From: JASGDN01 sp049841275
Lineage (GTDB): Bacteria; Chloroflexota; Chloroflexia; Thermomicrobiales; UBA6265
Direction of reading: 5' to 3'
NCBI GenBank assembly: GCA_049841275.1
Contig: JASGDN010000052.1
Coordinates: forward strand, 1-64,000
DNA length: 64,000 nt
The position numbers were made by a program, and so were the translations under genes. This document shows positions 43,811 to 52,675 of the stretch, piece after piece; positions within the stretch are counted from its first letter, which is position 1, and each line of letters starts with the position of its first letter. The notes under the pieces are model-generated. The model ran no database searches. It saw nothing but the letters and a program-made list of their open reading frames with translations, and was not told where the DNA came from.

Positions 43811-45466
43811 ATGAACAGCGAACAAACCACTCCATTCCCGACACTCCTGGCCCAAGCCGAACTCGCCACCACGAATCAGGATTGGCCCCAGGCCACACGG
43901 CGATGGCAGGCCGTTGTCGAGGCGAATCCGGTCAACGGCGCTTTCTGGGCAAAACTCGCCGAAGCTCGTCGCAAGACGGGGGACGAGCGCGGCACGATCG
44001 AGGCCGAGACGGAGGTGTTCCGCCTCGGAAACGGCTACTACAATTCGCACGTCGCCTATCGCATCGCCACCGCTCACGCCCGCCTTGGTGAACTCGACAC
44101 CGCCCTCGCCTGGCTCGAATGCGCCATCGACGGCGGCTTTCAGCATCTCACCACCATGCGCGACGATGACGACCTCAAGCCCCTGCGAGAGACACCGCGA
44201 TTCCGGGAGCTGACCGGTTCGATCGACCGCGATCAGTTCAGCCGCGATGAAGGCTGGCGATTCGACATCCGCTTCGCCGCCCGCGAAATCCGGCGCCGGG
44301 CGTTTGCACCGTTCGGCGTCATCTCCGAAGAGGACTTCGATGCCCGGGTCGCGGCCATCGAATCGGCCGTTCCGACCCTCACCGATCATCAGGTGATCGT
44401 CGAATTGCTCAAGCTCATACGGATGCTCAACGATGGCCATGCCCGGGTGCGGCCGGCCGAGGACCGAAGCGACCTCCGCGTCGTCGCCCCGTTCGAGTGC
44501 TTTCTCTTCGAGGATGGCCTGTTCATCACCGCCACCAGCCAGGAGCACCGCGATCTTCTCGGCGCCGAAATCCAGGCGATCGGCGGTCATGCCATCCCGG
44601 ATGTGCTGGCGACATTCGAGCCACTCGTGGTGCGAGACAACGAGAACGGCCAGTGGATGAAGGCCTGCGTCGTCGATCACCTCCGCGAGGGCTCCTTGCT
44701 CCACGCCCTCGGCCTGACTCCCGATCCGGCTGCCATCCCGCTCAGGGTGAACGGGCTGGACGGGAACGAGCGTGATGTCTCCGTGCCCACCAGCGCAGAG
44801 GACCTGACGCCAGACGCATGGATTCACCTCGAAGACACGCTGGCGGCGCCCTCCCCGCTCTTCCTTCGCCACCGCGATATGCCCTTCTGGTTCACGCACA
44901 TCCCGGACGAGGGCACCGTCTACGTCCAGTTCAACGCGGTGCGCAACATGCCGGGCGAGACGATGGGCGCATTCGGGGAGCGCGTCGCCGCGTTCGCCAA
45001 ACAATCCGGGAGCACCCGGTTCGTGCTCGACATGCGCTGGAATGGCGGCGGTAACACACTGGAAGAGTGGGCGATGCTCCAACAGTTCGTCGCCAGCCCG
45101 CACATCAACCGCGAAGGCGCATTCTTCGTCATCATCGGACGCAACACCTTCTCCGCGGCCCAGAACGGGGCAAACTTCCTCAGCGTGCATTCGCAGGCAA
45201 TCCTCGTTGGCGAACCGACCGGTTCCAGCCCATGCTTCATCGGGGAGACGAGTCATTTCGAGCTGCCCTGGAGCCGAACGGTCATGAACGTCTCCGATCT
45301 CCACTGGATCGGCACCTGGCCGGGTGACGAGCGCATCTGGCTGCCGCCCACGCTCTACGCACCACCCACCTTTGCCGCACGCCGCGAGAACCGGGACCCG
45401 GCCATGGAAGCGATCCTCACCTGGAACGAGCACTTCCCGGTCAGAGGCCCGTGGTACCGGCTCTGA
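43811..45466 (+). CDS. TPR-containing S41 family peptidase
   Basis: A 551-aa protein. About residues 10-135 form TPR-like helices (WPQATRRWQAVVEANPVNGA is the first repeat). The C-terminal half is an S41 (tail-specific/C-terminal processing) peptidase. The motif LDMRWNGGGNT precedes the nucleophile S448 in GRNTFSAAQNGANF, and VGEPTGSSP follows. No signal peptide is visible, so it is probably cytoplasmic or exported without a classical signal. A protease carrying a TPR partner-binding module could cleave a specific protein. ATG 43811 follows the hairpin. A strong terminator lies 17 bp after the stop. Confidence 0.8.
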   Translation: MNSEQTTPFPTLLAQAELATTNQDWPQATRRWQAVVEANPVNGAFWAKLAEARRKTGDERGTIEAETEVFRLGNGYYNSHVAYRIATAHARLGELDTALAWLECAIDGGFQHLTTMRDDDDLKPLRETPRFRELTGSIDRDQFSRDEGWRFDIRFAAREIRRRAFAPFGVISEEDFDARVAAIESAVPTLTDHQVIVELLKLIRMLNDGHARVRPAEDRSDLRVVAPFECFLFEDGLFITATSQEHRDLLGAEIQAIGGHAIPDVLATFEPLVVRDNENGQWMKACVVDHLREGSLLHALGLTPDPAAIPLRVNGLDGNERDVSVPTSAEDLTPDAWIHLEDTLAAPSPLFLRHRDMPFWFTHIPDEGTVYVQFNAVRNMPGETMGAFGERVAAFAKQSGSTRFVLDMRWNGGGNTLEEWAMLQQFVASPHINREGAFFVIIGRNTFSAAQNGANFLSVHSQAILVGEPTGSSPCFIGETSHFELPWSRTVMNVSDLHWIGTWPGDERIWLPPTLYAPPTFAARRENRDPAMEAILTWNEHFPVRGPWYRL

Positions 45467-45483
45467 GGAACGGGCAGCGAGAA

Positions 45484-45536
45484 GCGAAAAAAGAGGAGTG
45501 AGGGCCTCAGGGCAATCCTCACTCCTCTTTTTTCGC
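45484..45536. terminator. strong bidirectional terminator, A6/T6 flanked
   Basis: Two 20-base arms pair perfectly around a 13-base loop. The stem contains GAGGAGTGAGG, with A6 on one side and T6 on the other, so each strand gives a hairpin with a U-run. It separates the convergent S41 peptidase and ABC-2 permease genes. The stem core matches the repeat at 12051-12138. Confidence 0.85.
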
Positions 45537-45542
45537 TCTTCG

Positions 45543-46394
45543 TCAGGCAACATCTCGCCGGTGCATCAGCCAGAGGGAGATGCCGCAGCACCCCACCAGC
45601 CAGGCCAACAAGACGATGGCGGCCTGCGCTACGCTCACGTATGGACCGTTGAAGAGCCCCGGACCACCGGCGGTGCCACCGCCGAAGCCTTGGGTCAGGG
45701 AATAGCCATTCGCCCGGATCAACCCTTCGACAATCGGCTTCAGCCACGAAATCGTGTTGGCGAATCCACTCAGCGTCCCCTCGATCATCAGCGCATAGAG
45801 GATACCCAGGCCGATCGCGAGGCCGGTTCCGCGCGTCACCACGGCCAGCAGCACCCCGAGCGACGCCCAGGTCATCAGGATCAACCATCCGGCGGCGGTT
45901 GCTTCCACGAAGGCACTGGCCGCCGGCCAGGTGATCGCCACACCCTCGACCTGCGCGATGACGACACTGGCGATGCCGTTCACGACGTAGGCGAGCAGGA
46001 TCGCCGGCAGGATCAGCACGGCCAGCGCACCGAGCTTCGCCAGCATGATCCGCATGCGTCCCGGACGCTGGGTGAAGAGCGTCTTCCACATGTTCCAGCC
46101 GAACTCGTTGCCAAACGTCATCACGGCCAGGATCAGCACGAGCGCGCCGCCGAAGAACGCGAATCCACTGGAGGTTGTTGCGACGACGGAAGGTGGCAGC
46201 ATGCTGGAGAGATCGGAGGCGATCCGCCCCTCGGCCCCCACCGGACGGTTCCCACGGTAGCTGATGTATTCGAGGATGTAGCTGAAGAACAGCCCCAGAA
46301 TGAGCCAGAGCCCGACGATGATCCAGGTGCTTGCGCGGCGAACGAGCAGCGAGAGTTCCGTCACGATGTCGCGGATACGAACGATGTCAGACAT
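45543..46394 (-). CDS. ABC-2 type transporter permease
   Basis: A 283-aa membrane protein with about six hydrophobic segments, the first at residues 23-45 and a cluster in the C-terminal half. It matches the ABC-2/NosY-like permease pattern: a long second segment followed by FGNEFGWNMWKTLFTQRPGR. It starts at ATG 46394, overlapping the ATPase stop by 8 bp, so the pair is coupled. Together they form an exporter of unknown substrate, or an antibiotic-resistance-type transporter. Confidence 0.85.
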   Translation of the reverse strand: MSDIVRIRDIVTELSLLVRRASTWIIVGLWLILGLFFSYILEYISYRGNRPVGAEGRIASDLSSMLPPSVVATTSSGFAFFGGALVLILAVMTFGNEFGWNMWKTLFTQRPGRMRIMLAKLGALAVLILPAILLAYVVNGIASVVIAQVEGVAITWPAASAFVEATAAGWLILMTWASLGVLLAVVTRGTGLAIGLGILYALMIEGTLSGFANTISWLKPIVEGLIRANGYSLTQGFGGGTAGGPGLFNGPYVSVAQAAIVLLAWLVGCCGISLWLMHRRDVA

Positions 46395-47451
46395 GGGAAG
46401 CCTCCTCCAGGCCGAACGGCGTGGTACCTGTGAGGGCGAAAAAGACCGATTCAAGCGAGGCACGTTCCGGCCGGAGCTCATGAACAGCCACGCCATGCGT
46501 GACGAGCCGCGTGTTGATGGCGGCTGCATCGAGCAGCGCCGGGCGCGATGCCCCGACGGTTGGGGATTCGACCCGAAGCACCCCCGGCTCGCCGCCCGTC
46601 ACGCGAAGATCAGGAGTAGCAGCGAGCAGGTCGCGCGCGATCTCCACCCGATCCGGATCGACCCGGATGACCAGGTGATCGTCACCGCGCAGGTCGTCGA
46701 CGGTTCCTTCCGCGACCAGGCGACCGCGTGCGACGATGCCGACACGGTCGCTGATCTGCTCGATCTCGTGCATCAGGTGGCTGGAAAGCAGCACCGTGCG
46801 GTCGCCCTGCCCAAGCTCGCGGATGAGCGCGCGCATCTCGGCCATGCCTGCCGGATCGAGTCCGTTCGTCGGCTCGTCGAGGATGAGCAGGGCAGGGTCC
46901 TTCAGGAGCGCGGCGGCAACACCCAACCGCTGCTTCATGCCCAGCGAGTAGGACTTGAAGGGGTCACCCGCCCGGTTGAGCAGATCGACCTGCTCCAGGA
47001 CGTTGCCGATGCGGGATGCCGGCACCTCGGCGTACCGCGCGAGAACCCTCAGGTTGTCCTCTCCGGAGAGGAACGGATAGAAGGCGGGCGTCTCGATCAT
47101 CGCGCCGATCCGGGCCAGGCTCTCCGGCGTACCGGGAGCTGCCCCCAGCACGCTCGCCTCTCCGCTCGTGGGGCGGATAAGGCCAACCAGCATCCGCAAG
47201 GTCGTCGTCTTCCCCGCCCCGTTCGGACCGAGAAAGCCATAGACTTCGCCACTACGCACGGTGAGATCGAGGGCATCGACGGCGATCTGGTCGCCATAGC
47301 GCTTCGTCAGCGCGCGAGTCTGCACGACATCCGCGCCGCCGGCCTGGAACGCGAGATGCGTCGCAGCCCTGCCGCCTTCCGTCGACGAGCCGGACCGCCG
47401 AGAGGTTCCCGGCAGCGATACCGATGGTGTCAGTCGTTCCGTCACGTTCAT
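46387..47451 (-). CDS. ABC-2 type transporter ATP-binding protein
   Basis: A 354-aa ATPase. An unusual N-terminal extension of about 40 residues, rich in Ser and Gly, precedes the core. Walker A is GPNGAGKTT, the signature is YSLGMKQRLGVAAALL, Walker B is LLILDEPTNGLDP and the switch histidine is in LSSHLMHE. The C-terminal domain of about 90 residues is typical of CcmA/DrrA-type ATPases. Start ATG 47451 follows GGAAGGATC. The frame upstream of it to 47610 is not coding. It is the first gene of the two-gene operon with the permease. Confidence 0.9.
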   Translation of the reverse strand: MNVTERLTPSVSLPGTSRRSGSSTEGGRAATHLAFQAGGADVVQTRALTKRYGDQIAVDALDLTVRSGEVYGFLGPNGAGKTTTLRMLVGLIRPTSGEASVLGAAPGTPESLARIGAMIETPAFYPFLSGEDNLRVLARYAEVPASRIGNVLEQVDLLNRAGDPFKSYSLGMKQRLGVAAALLKDPALLILDEPTNGLDPAGMAEMRALIRELGQGDRTVLLSSHLMHEIEQISDRVGIVARGRLVAEGTVDDLRGDDHLVIRVDPDRVEIARDLLAATPDLRVTGGEPGVLRVESPTVGASRPALLDAAAINTRLVTHGVAVHELRPERASLESVFFALTGTTPFGLEEASHV

Positions 47452-47497
47452 GACAGATCCTTCCTGGGTAAGGTGATGGTGGATGAGACGAACCAGA

Positions 47498-48421
47498 TCA
47501 GCGAAGCGCGGGAATGACCGCCGCAATGGGATCGACATGCTCCGGCGCGATGACGAGACGGCTGATCCCAAACTCGCGTTGCAGACGCTGGATCCCCTCG
47601 CGCAAGGCACCAGGATCGGCGGACAGAAGCGCAGGCACCGGCGCGCCGCCCTGGGCCAGATAGCGTTCCAGGCGAGGACGCAACCACGGATGCACCCGGT
47701 CTCCGACGGCGGCGATGCTCAGAGCGAATTCGGGGCGGCGTCCCAGGGGATCTGCCTCGGCGCGAACGACAGCAATCCGGTCGCGAACGACGTCATCGGT
47801 TGCCAGCGGATCGAGCGCGAGCCCGATGACATCGGCGTGACGCGCGGCCAGGCGCAGCATGCGATCGCCGCCGCCGGCCACCAGCAATGGCGGCGACCCG
47901 GACGCCATCGGCACGAGCAACTGGGCTCCCTCCAATCCATAGGTGCCGACTGTTGCCGTCACCTCATCCCCGGCGAACAGCGCATCGATGGTGGCGATCG
48001 TCTCCTCCAGGTGGTGCAGCCGCACGCCCGCGGGATCGAGCGGGACGCCGAATGCACGCCGGTCGGACTCGGAATGCGAGCGACCGGCGCCAAGCCCGAG
48101 CGTGAATCGTCCTCCTGACAATGCGTGCAGGACCGCAGAATCCCGGGCGAGGCGCAGGGGGTGATGCAGGTCGGTGTGCAGCACCCAGGATCCGATGCCA
48201 AGGGTGCTCGTCGAGGCGGCGACCCAGGCGAGGGTCGGAAAGACGGCGGACGACTGGCCGGGAGCATCGGGCATCACCAGCGACGAGAAGCCGAGCCCTT
48301 CCAGGCGACGCGCTGTTTCGGCCAGCGCCGGACCGCCGGCGGAGACACTATCTCCCCAGATGACGGCGATATGCAGCGGGGCGGGATCGGGGACATACGC
48401 GGGATCGGCAATCGGACGCAT
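47498..48421 (-). CDS. LLM-class flavin/F420-dependent oxidoreductase
   Basis: A 307-aa luciferase-like TIM-barrel protein. Recognisable family segments are LEGLGFSSLVMPDAPG, STLGIGSWVLHTDLHHPLRLARD and GRFTLGLGAGRSHSE. It probably uses F420 or FMN to oxidise a small substrate. The start ATG 48421 has GGAGGAG 6 nt upstream. It stands 46 bp upstream (in transcription order) of the ABC-2 ATPase gene and may be in the same operon. Confidence 0.85.
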   Translation of the reverse strand: MRPIADPAYVPDPAPLHIAVIWGDSVSAGGPALAETARRLEGLGFSSLVMPDAPGQSSAVFPTLAWVAASTSTLGIGSWVLHTDLHHPLRLARDSAVLHALSGGRFTLGLGAGRSHSESDRRAFGVPLDPAGVRLHHLEETIATIDALFAGDEVTATVGTYGLEGAQLLVPMASGSPPLLVAGGGDRMLRLAARHADVIGLALDPLATDDVVRDRIAVVRAEADPLGRRPEFALSIAAVGDRVHPWLRPRLERYLAQGGAPVPALLSADPGALREGIQRLQREFGISRLVIAPEHVDPIAAVIPALR

Positions 48422-48674
48422 CGGACTCCTCCATCGTTCCTGGACACGGCTGGCATCGATCGGTGCCTGGTATCCAGTAAAGATGGGGACTGTGCAGGTC
48501 TGGTGTGCCGGATGTGGAGATGATGTGAAGGTTTCGGCCATCTGTGCGGAAACCCGGCGTCGATCGGACTCGATGCACCACGCGGTCGCCCGCAAACGAA
48601 GGGGCACACCCAGCGCCGGCGCATACGGTCTTCACCGGAGGGTGTATTCAACTACAGCCCAGGTTCCGGGCGAT

Positions 48675-48920
48675 ATGACGAAAGAGCAACTGGACGCCAC
48701 GATCGAGGTGGCCATGACCGGCGCCCCAGCGGCGGACGCACTCGACTTCTCCCAGTTGAACCAGGTGTTCGGAAGCATCGACCAGAGCGCCGGAACGACA
48801 CAATGGGTGACGCTCTCGCTGGACACCGGAGCCTACGCTGGCGTGTGCTGGGTAGGAGACCCGAAGACGGGGGCGACGCACGCCGCGATGGGGATGTACA
48901 ACCTCTTCGTCGTGAAGTAG
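48675..48920 (+). pseudogene. C-terminal remnant of a secreted protein
   Basis: An 81-aa reading ends with GAYAGVCWVGDPKTGATHAA and GMYNLFVV, a pattern resembling the C-terminus of Chloroflexota secreted proteins of unknown function (small DP-x-TG motif). The frame is open further upstream, but there is no signal peptide and no ribosome-binding site at ATG 48675. I read it as the 3' part of a gene that has lost its 5' end. If it is instead a short independent protein, its function is unknown. Confidence 0.4.
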
Positions 48921-48941
48921 CCGCCATCCACGGTATGTCTG

Positions 48942-48973
48942 GAGCGGGACGATCGTGTGCGATCGTCCCGCTC
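48942..48973. terminator. perfect 14-bp hairpin between convergent remnants
   Basis: GAGCGGGACGATCG, loop TGTG, and its exact complement. It lies between the secreted-protein remnant and the kinase-fold remnant. It has survived intact although both neighbours are decayed. Confidence 0.6.
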
Positions 48974-48981
48974 CGTGCCGG

Positions 48982-49409
48982 TTACCCAACGCGACGGGCA
49001 AGTGTCTCCAGCGAATCGCGGAGACCGCCGAACCCGATATGCATGGCTTCACGTCGAGCCACGGATAGATGGCGACCGTCCAACGGCCACCGTCCAGCGG
49101 CGCGAGGATCTCACCCGAACGATCCGGCAGCGGCGCGACAACCTCCCCGATCCCACCGACATCGCGCAACACGACGGCCGTGCGGAGTGCACGCCCCAGT
49201 CCGTCCACGGTTCCGGCGATGCCGCCATGCGCATCCACCGTCAGGAACCAGCGACACCCGGAATCGTCAGCAACATCGGCCCGCCAATGATGGCTGCCGA
49301 ATCCGAGCGCCTGATAGGTCAGGGCAAGCGGAGGAAGCTCCCAGCGCGCCGATACCAGCGCGGCCAGCGCCCGTGGATCGAGGTCCGTCACCGGAGGTGG
49401 TGTGTTCAT
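48982..49409 (-). pseudogene. truncated aminoglycoside phosphotransferase-fold gene
   Basis: From ATG 49409 the frame encodes about 120 residues resembling the N-lobe of APH-fold kinases (TYQALGFGSHHWRADV, then WTVAIYPWLDV). The catalytic loop and the DFG-like motif are absent. Just after, another frame gives a plausible C-terminal end (MHIGFGGLRDSLETLARRVG followed by TAA at 48984-48982). This implies an internal deletion and frameshift. It is unlikely to be active. Confidence 0.5.
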
Positions 49410-49473
49410 GCAGGGAGCGTAGCATGCGCATGGCTCCCGGTGTGCATCATGGCGCGACGGAACAATCCGCAGC

Positions 49474-50655
49474 TCAGGCGGTAGCTGCCGGCCGCAAGCC
49501 AATCAACTCGATCGGGAGCGTGCCCGGAATGACCGGGTGCGCCACCGCCGCCTCATCGGAGAAAACGGCCAGTGGCGCGAAGATCGCCCGGTTGCGACCA
49601 TCGCGTTTCGCCCGGAGCAGCGCCGCGTCGGCCCGCTGCAGGGCGACATCCAGCGGTTCGTCCGGATACATCGGCGTCCCGCCAACGCTGACGGTGACCG
49701 CCACCCCGCCATACGACACGTTGATGCGCCGCAACGCCGCTTGCAGCCGATCGGTCAGCAGGACGAATCCCTCCTCTGTCGATACGGCACCGGACCGATA
49801 GACAACAAACTCCTCACCCCCGAACCGGGCGATGAGATCGGTCGGCTCGCATACGGTCTCCAACGCCCGTGCCACACCTTGGAGCACCAGATCGCCCTCG
49901 GCATGGCCGAACCGGTCGTTGATCCCCTTGAAGTAATCGATATCAAGGTAGAGCAACAACCCGCTGGGACTGCCGTCTCGCGTCTCACGGCCGGCCCGGC
50001 TGACCGCGACCTGATCGTAGAAAGAGCGACGGTTGAACAGCGCGGTCAATGCGTCACGACGGGACTGTTCTTCCAGATCCCGCAACGTGACGATATATCC
50101 TCGCCGAACCTGGTTCATGAACAGGTACAGAAAGAACGACACCGCCAGAGCGCAAAACCACAGTTGCGCGTAGATGACATAGAAGCGCGGCGTGGATGAA
50201 AGCGTCGAATATCCACCCACAACCAGGATTACCGGAGGCGTCATCCCGGCAATCGAACCGACGATCAATCCCCACAAGTTGGGCCAAAAGAACCCGCTCA
50301 CCCCTGTCAGCACCATGCAGTATGGCAACGACTGGAGAAACCCAGTGTGATTGTTCGCGGCTGCGAGGCAAAGGCAGGACGCCGCCACAAAGACGAAGAG
50401 AACGGAGATACCCGTTGTCGCACCAACCTGGCCGGCAGACGCTGTGCGATGACACGCCAACCCAAGCAGGATCATCGTCAGGCCACACAGCCCATGAATC
50501 GCGGCGAGGTAAGCGAGATTCGGATTTCCCACAACCGCGGAAATGAACCATCCGGACATCGTGAATGCACCGGTGAGTGCCATGAACTTCGGCACCACCG
50601 GAGCAATATGATGCGTGAGATTGAAATCGGTAAGATCAGTTTGCGTCACCGCCAT
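49474..50655 (-). CDS. membrane diguanylate cyclase (GGDEF)
   Basis: A 393-aa enzyme that makes cyclic di-GMP from GTP. The N-terminal 200 residues contain six or so hydrophobic segments forming a membrane sensor. The GGDEF domain has the intact active-site GGEEF (279-283) in FGGEEFVVY and the magnesium-binding D in YLDIDYFKGINDRFGH. The start ATG 50655 was chosen because the hydrophobic region begins just after; the frame extends to 51036 with no support. It is an ordinary host gene at the edge of the phage-derived cluster. Confidence 0.88.
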   Translation of the reverse strand: MAVTQTDLTDFNLTHHIAPVVPKFMALTGAFTMSGWFISAVVGNPNLAYLAAIHGLCGLTMILLGLACHRTASAGQVGATTGISVLFVFVAASCLCLAAANNHTGFLQSLPYCMVLTGVSGFFWPNLWGLIVGSIAGMTPPVILVVGGYSTLSSTPRFYVIYAQLWFCALAVSFFLYLFMNQVRRGYIVTLRDLEEQSRRDALTALFNRRSFYDQVAVSRAGRETRDGSPSGLLLYLDIDYFKGINDRFGHAEGDLVLQGVARALETVCEPTDLIARFGGEEFVVYRSGAVSTEEGFVLLTDRLQAALRRINVSYGGVAVTVSVGGTPMYPDEPLDVALQRADAALLRAKRDGRNRAIFAPLAVFSDEAAVAHPVIPGTLPIELIGLRPAATA

Positions 50656-50787
50656 GTGCGACGTTACCTGGGGTGGGCTACGGGGAAACCGTGCAACGAT
50701 CGCTGGAATACCCAGTTGATACGAACAAGCGTATCCGAGAAAATGGTCCAAGATCAAAACAAATGTTGTTCCATTGGTCCCGAAGAC

Positions 50788-50854
50788 CGTAGCCTCCCTT
50801 TCCCGGACGGCCGGGACATGGCGGGCTACGCCATACGAATGGCCCGCCACGTCC
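50788..50854. repeat. compound palindromic element
   Basis: CGTAGCC (50788-50794) pairs with GGCTACG (50824-50830) around an inner CCCGG-ACGG-CCGGG hairpin. A second stem follows in which TGGCGGGC pairs with GCCCGCCA. The CCGTAGC edge matches the outer arms of the 10454-10561 element, so the two may be diverged members of one family. It sits between the diguanylate cyclase and the holin. Confidence 0.4.
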
Positions 50855-50863
50855 GACCCTCGC

Positions 50864-51193
50864 TCACACCCGGGAGTCACCAGCGGCTTCATCGTCGCGC
50901 CGGGCCAACAGTCCCCGCTGCGAATAGAGTCCTGCCCCGGCCAGTCCGTAGACCACGCCGCCCAGCACCCATGTCGCAAGCCGAAGCGGCCAGCGCGCCA
51001 TATCGCCCCCGACATCATCGAGCGCCACATCGGCAATCGCCAGCAAGGCGGTCGCCAGGACGATCGCCGCGATCCCGGCCCAACGCGCCGGCAATCCCAG
51101 GCGTTTCACCAGTTCCACCAGCACAGGCACGATCGCCACCAGCGGCACACCCGCCGCCAGCGCCACCGAGTCCCGCAGGACAAGGTCGTCCAT
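50864..51193 (-). CDS. holin-like phage lysis protein
   Basis: A 109-aa protein with two to three hydrophobic segments (about residues 8-28, 35-55 and 70-90) and a charged C-terminal tail (SQRGLLARRDDEAAGDSRV). Its start ATG 51193 overlaps the stop of the amidase gene (TAATG). Position after an endolysin, length and topology fit a holin. The sequence itself is not diagnostic. Confidence 0.6.
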   Translation of the reverse strand: MDDLVLRDSVALAAGVPLVAIVPVLVELVKRLGLPARWAGIAAIVLATALLAIADVALDDVGGDMARWPLRLATWVLGGVVYGLAGAGLYSQRGLLARRDDEAAGDSRV

Positions 51194-52201
51194 TACGCTG
51201 CCTCCTTCGCGCCCGGCTCACGCACCGGAAGGGTCAGCACATCGGTGCCGGCGCAGTCCGTCCCACCCGACCACACACGCCACCGGCGGTCGCTCGCCTT
51301 GCCCTGACCGGTCAGCCACCAGACGGGATTGCCATCCACCGCCTCGCCAACGATCCAGCCGCGCACCGCGAACCGATGCCCTTTCGGCCACTCCGCGAGA
51401 ATCGGTTGCGATGTCTCCGCCCAGCGCCGCACCCGCAGCATCGGCACCACCACACTTACCGTACGCGGTTCGCGCAGGTCGCGCGTCGTGCCGAACGGTG
51501 GCCAGGAAACCACGGGCAGCGGATCGGGCATCGCCGGAGTGATCCCATTCACCTCGGCAATGGCGGATACCACCCCACGTGCCACCTGCGCCGGGAATGC
51601 CTCCGCGAAGATTCGCGCCGCATCGGAGACGATGTTTCCGCACTCGATCACCAGGCGGGCCATCGTCGCGCGAGCCGGCGCCATATACCCGAACATTGCC
51701 AGCCGCCACCCGAGATCCGCCCCAACATGCGTCTGCCGCTCGCTCATCACTCCCGGTTCCACCACGTTTCGCGTCCGAACCGGCAATCCCGTCTCGCGCG
51801 CGATGTGCCGCGCGATCGCCGCCGCATACCGGCGGTCGAGCGTGTTGCTCGCCCAGTCGTCCCCGCCGCCATAGGCGGTGAGCGTCTGCAACGTATCGCC
51901 AAACACCCGGTGTATTTGCCCCATCGCCCTCCAGGTGGATGTCCAGCATCAGATCGACCGGTTTCTCCCGGTGGAGCGCCATCACCGCCAACGCCACCGC
52001 GTCGAGACTGCCCGCAAACCAGTCGTCGCGCGTGCCATCGACGTCCTGCAGGCAGACCGCATCATGACCTGCCCTCTGCAACGCCGCGACGATGGCATTG
52101 GCGATTGCCGGTGTCCGTTGCGCCTCGCGCGGATCGCCGCCGCTTGTATTCCGGTGCCCCTGCACCACCACGATCCGTAGTGACCGCTTTGTGTCAGTCA
52201 T
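51193..52201 (-). pseudogene. frameshifted N-acetylmuramoyl-L-alanine amidase (phage endolysin)
   Basis: The N-terminal part starts at ATG 52201 (after GGGAAGGGACC) with VVQGHRNTSGGDP and DLMLDIHLEGD. The C-terminal part (in the next frame) begins GQIHRVFGDTLQTLT and contains LVIECGNIVSDAAR. Joined, they give an amidase_3-type zinc enzyme with ligands in GHR, DIH and IECG, plus a C-terminal domain of about 110 residues. The frames meet at GATGGGGCAA: removing one G from the run of four restores a continuous protein. The span of 1009 bp (3n+1) agrees. Either a real disabling insertion or a sequencing error. Confidence 0.75.
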
Positions 52202-52409
52202 GGTCCCTTCCCGTCTTGTGCTACAAGTGAAGGGGTATCCACATCGCAACAGCCGGCGTCGTTCGCCCGCTGGTCCCATCCGGCGCAACGCTGCACCGCA
52301 CGGACGACCGTCATCGTTCCGATCGATCGTCGTTCGGCGTGCGCCATGCGGGCTGGATGCCACGTTCCGGCGATGTACCGGCATTCTGGAAAGCCAGAGG
52401 AGGGTCCCG

Positions 52410-52667
52410 ATGGTCTATCTGGAAGGTCCTGGCGGAGAAGACTTCGTCTCCCGCGAATCAGGCTATCTGAACGACCATGAACGCCACGCACTCGACCGAT
52501 TCCGCTGCCCGGTCTGCGATGCACCGCTCGACCTGATCGAAGCCATGCCCAACAGCCTGGTCACGTTCATCGGCAACGAAGACTCGTGCGAGCTGATCGC
52601 GGCGTGCCGCCTCTGCGACATCACCTTCACCCAGGACGACTGGCATGCCTGGCTGCATCCCGCTTGA
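52410..52667 (+). CDS. small zinc-ribbon-like protein
   Basis: An 85-aa protein with two Cys pairs, CPVC and CRLC, spaced as in a zinc ribbon, and an acidic C-terminus. AGAGGAGGG lies 7 nt before ATG 52410, a strong ribosome-binding site. It is on the plus strand between two minus-strand phage-type genes. Role unknown. Confidence 0.6.
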   Translation: MVYLEGPGGEDFVSRESGYLNDHERHALDRFRCPVCDAPLDLIEAMPNSLVTFIGNEDSCELIAACRLCDITFTQDDWHAWLHPA

Positions 52668-52675
52668 GACCGCGC

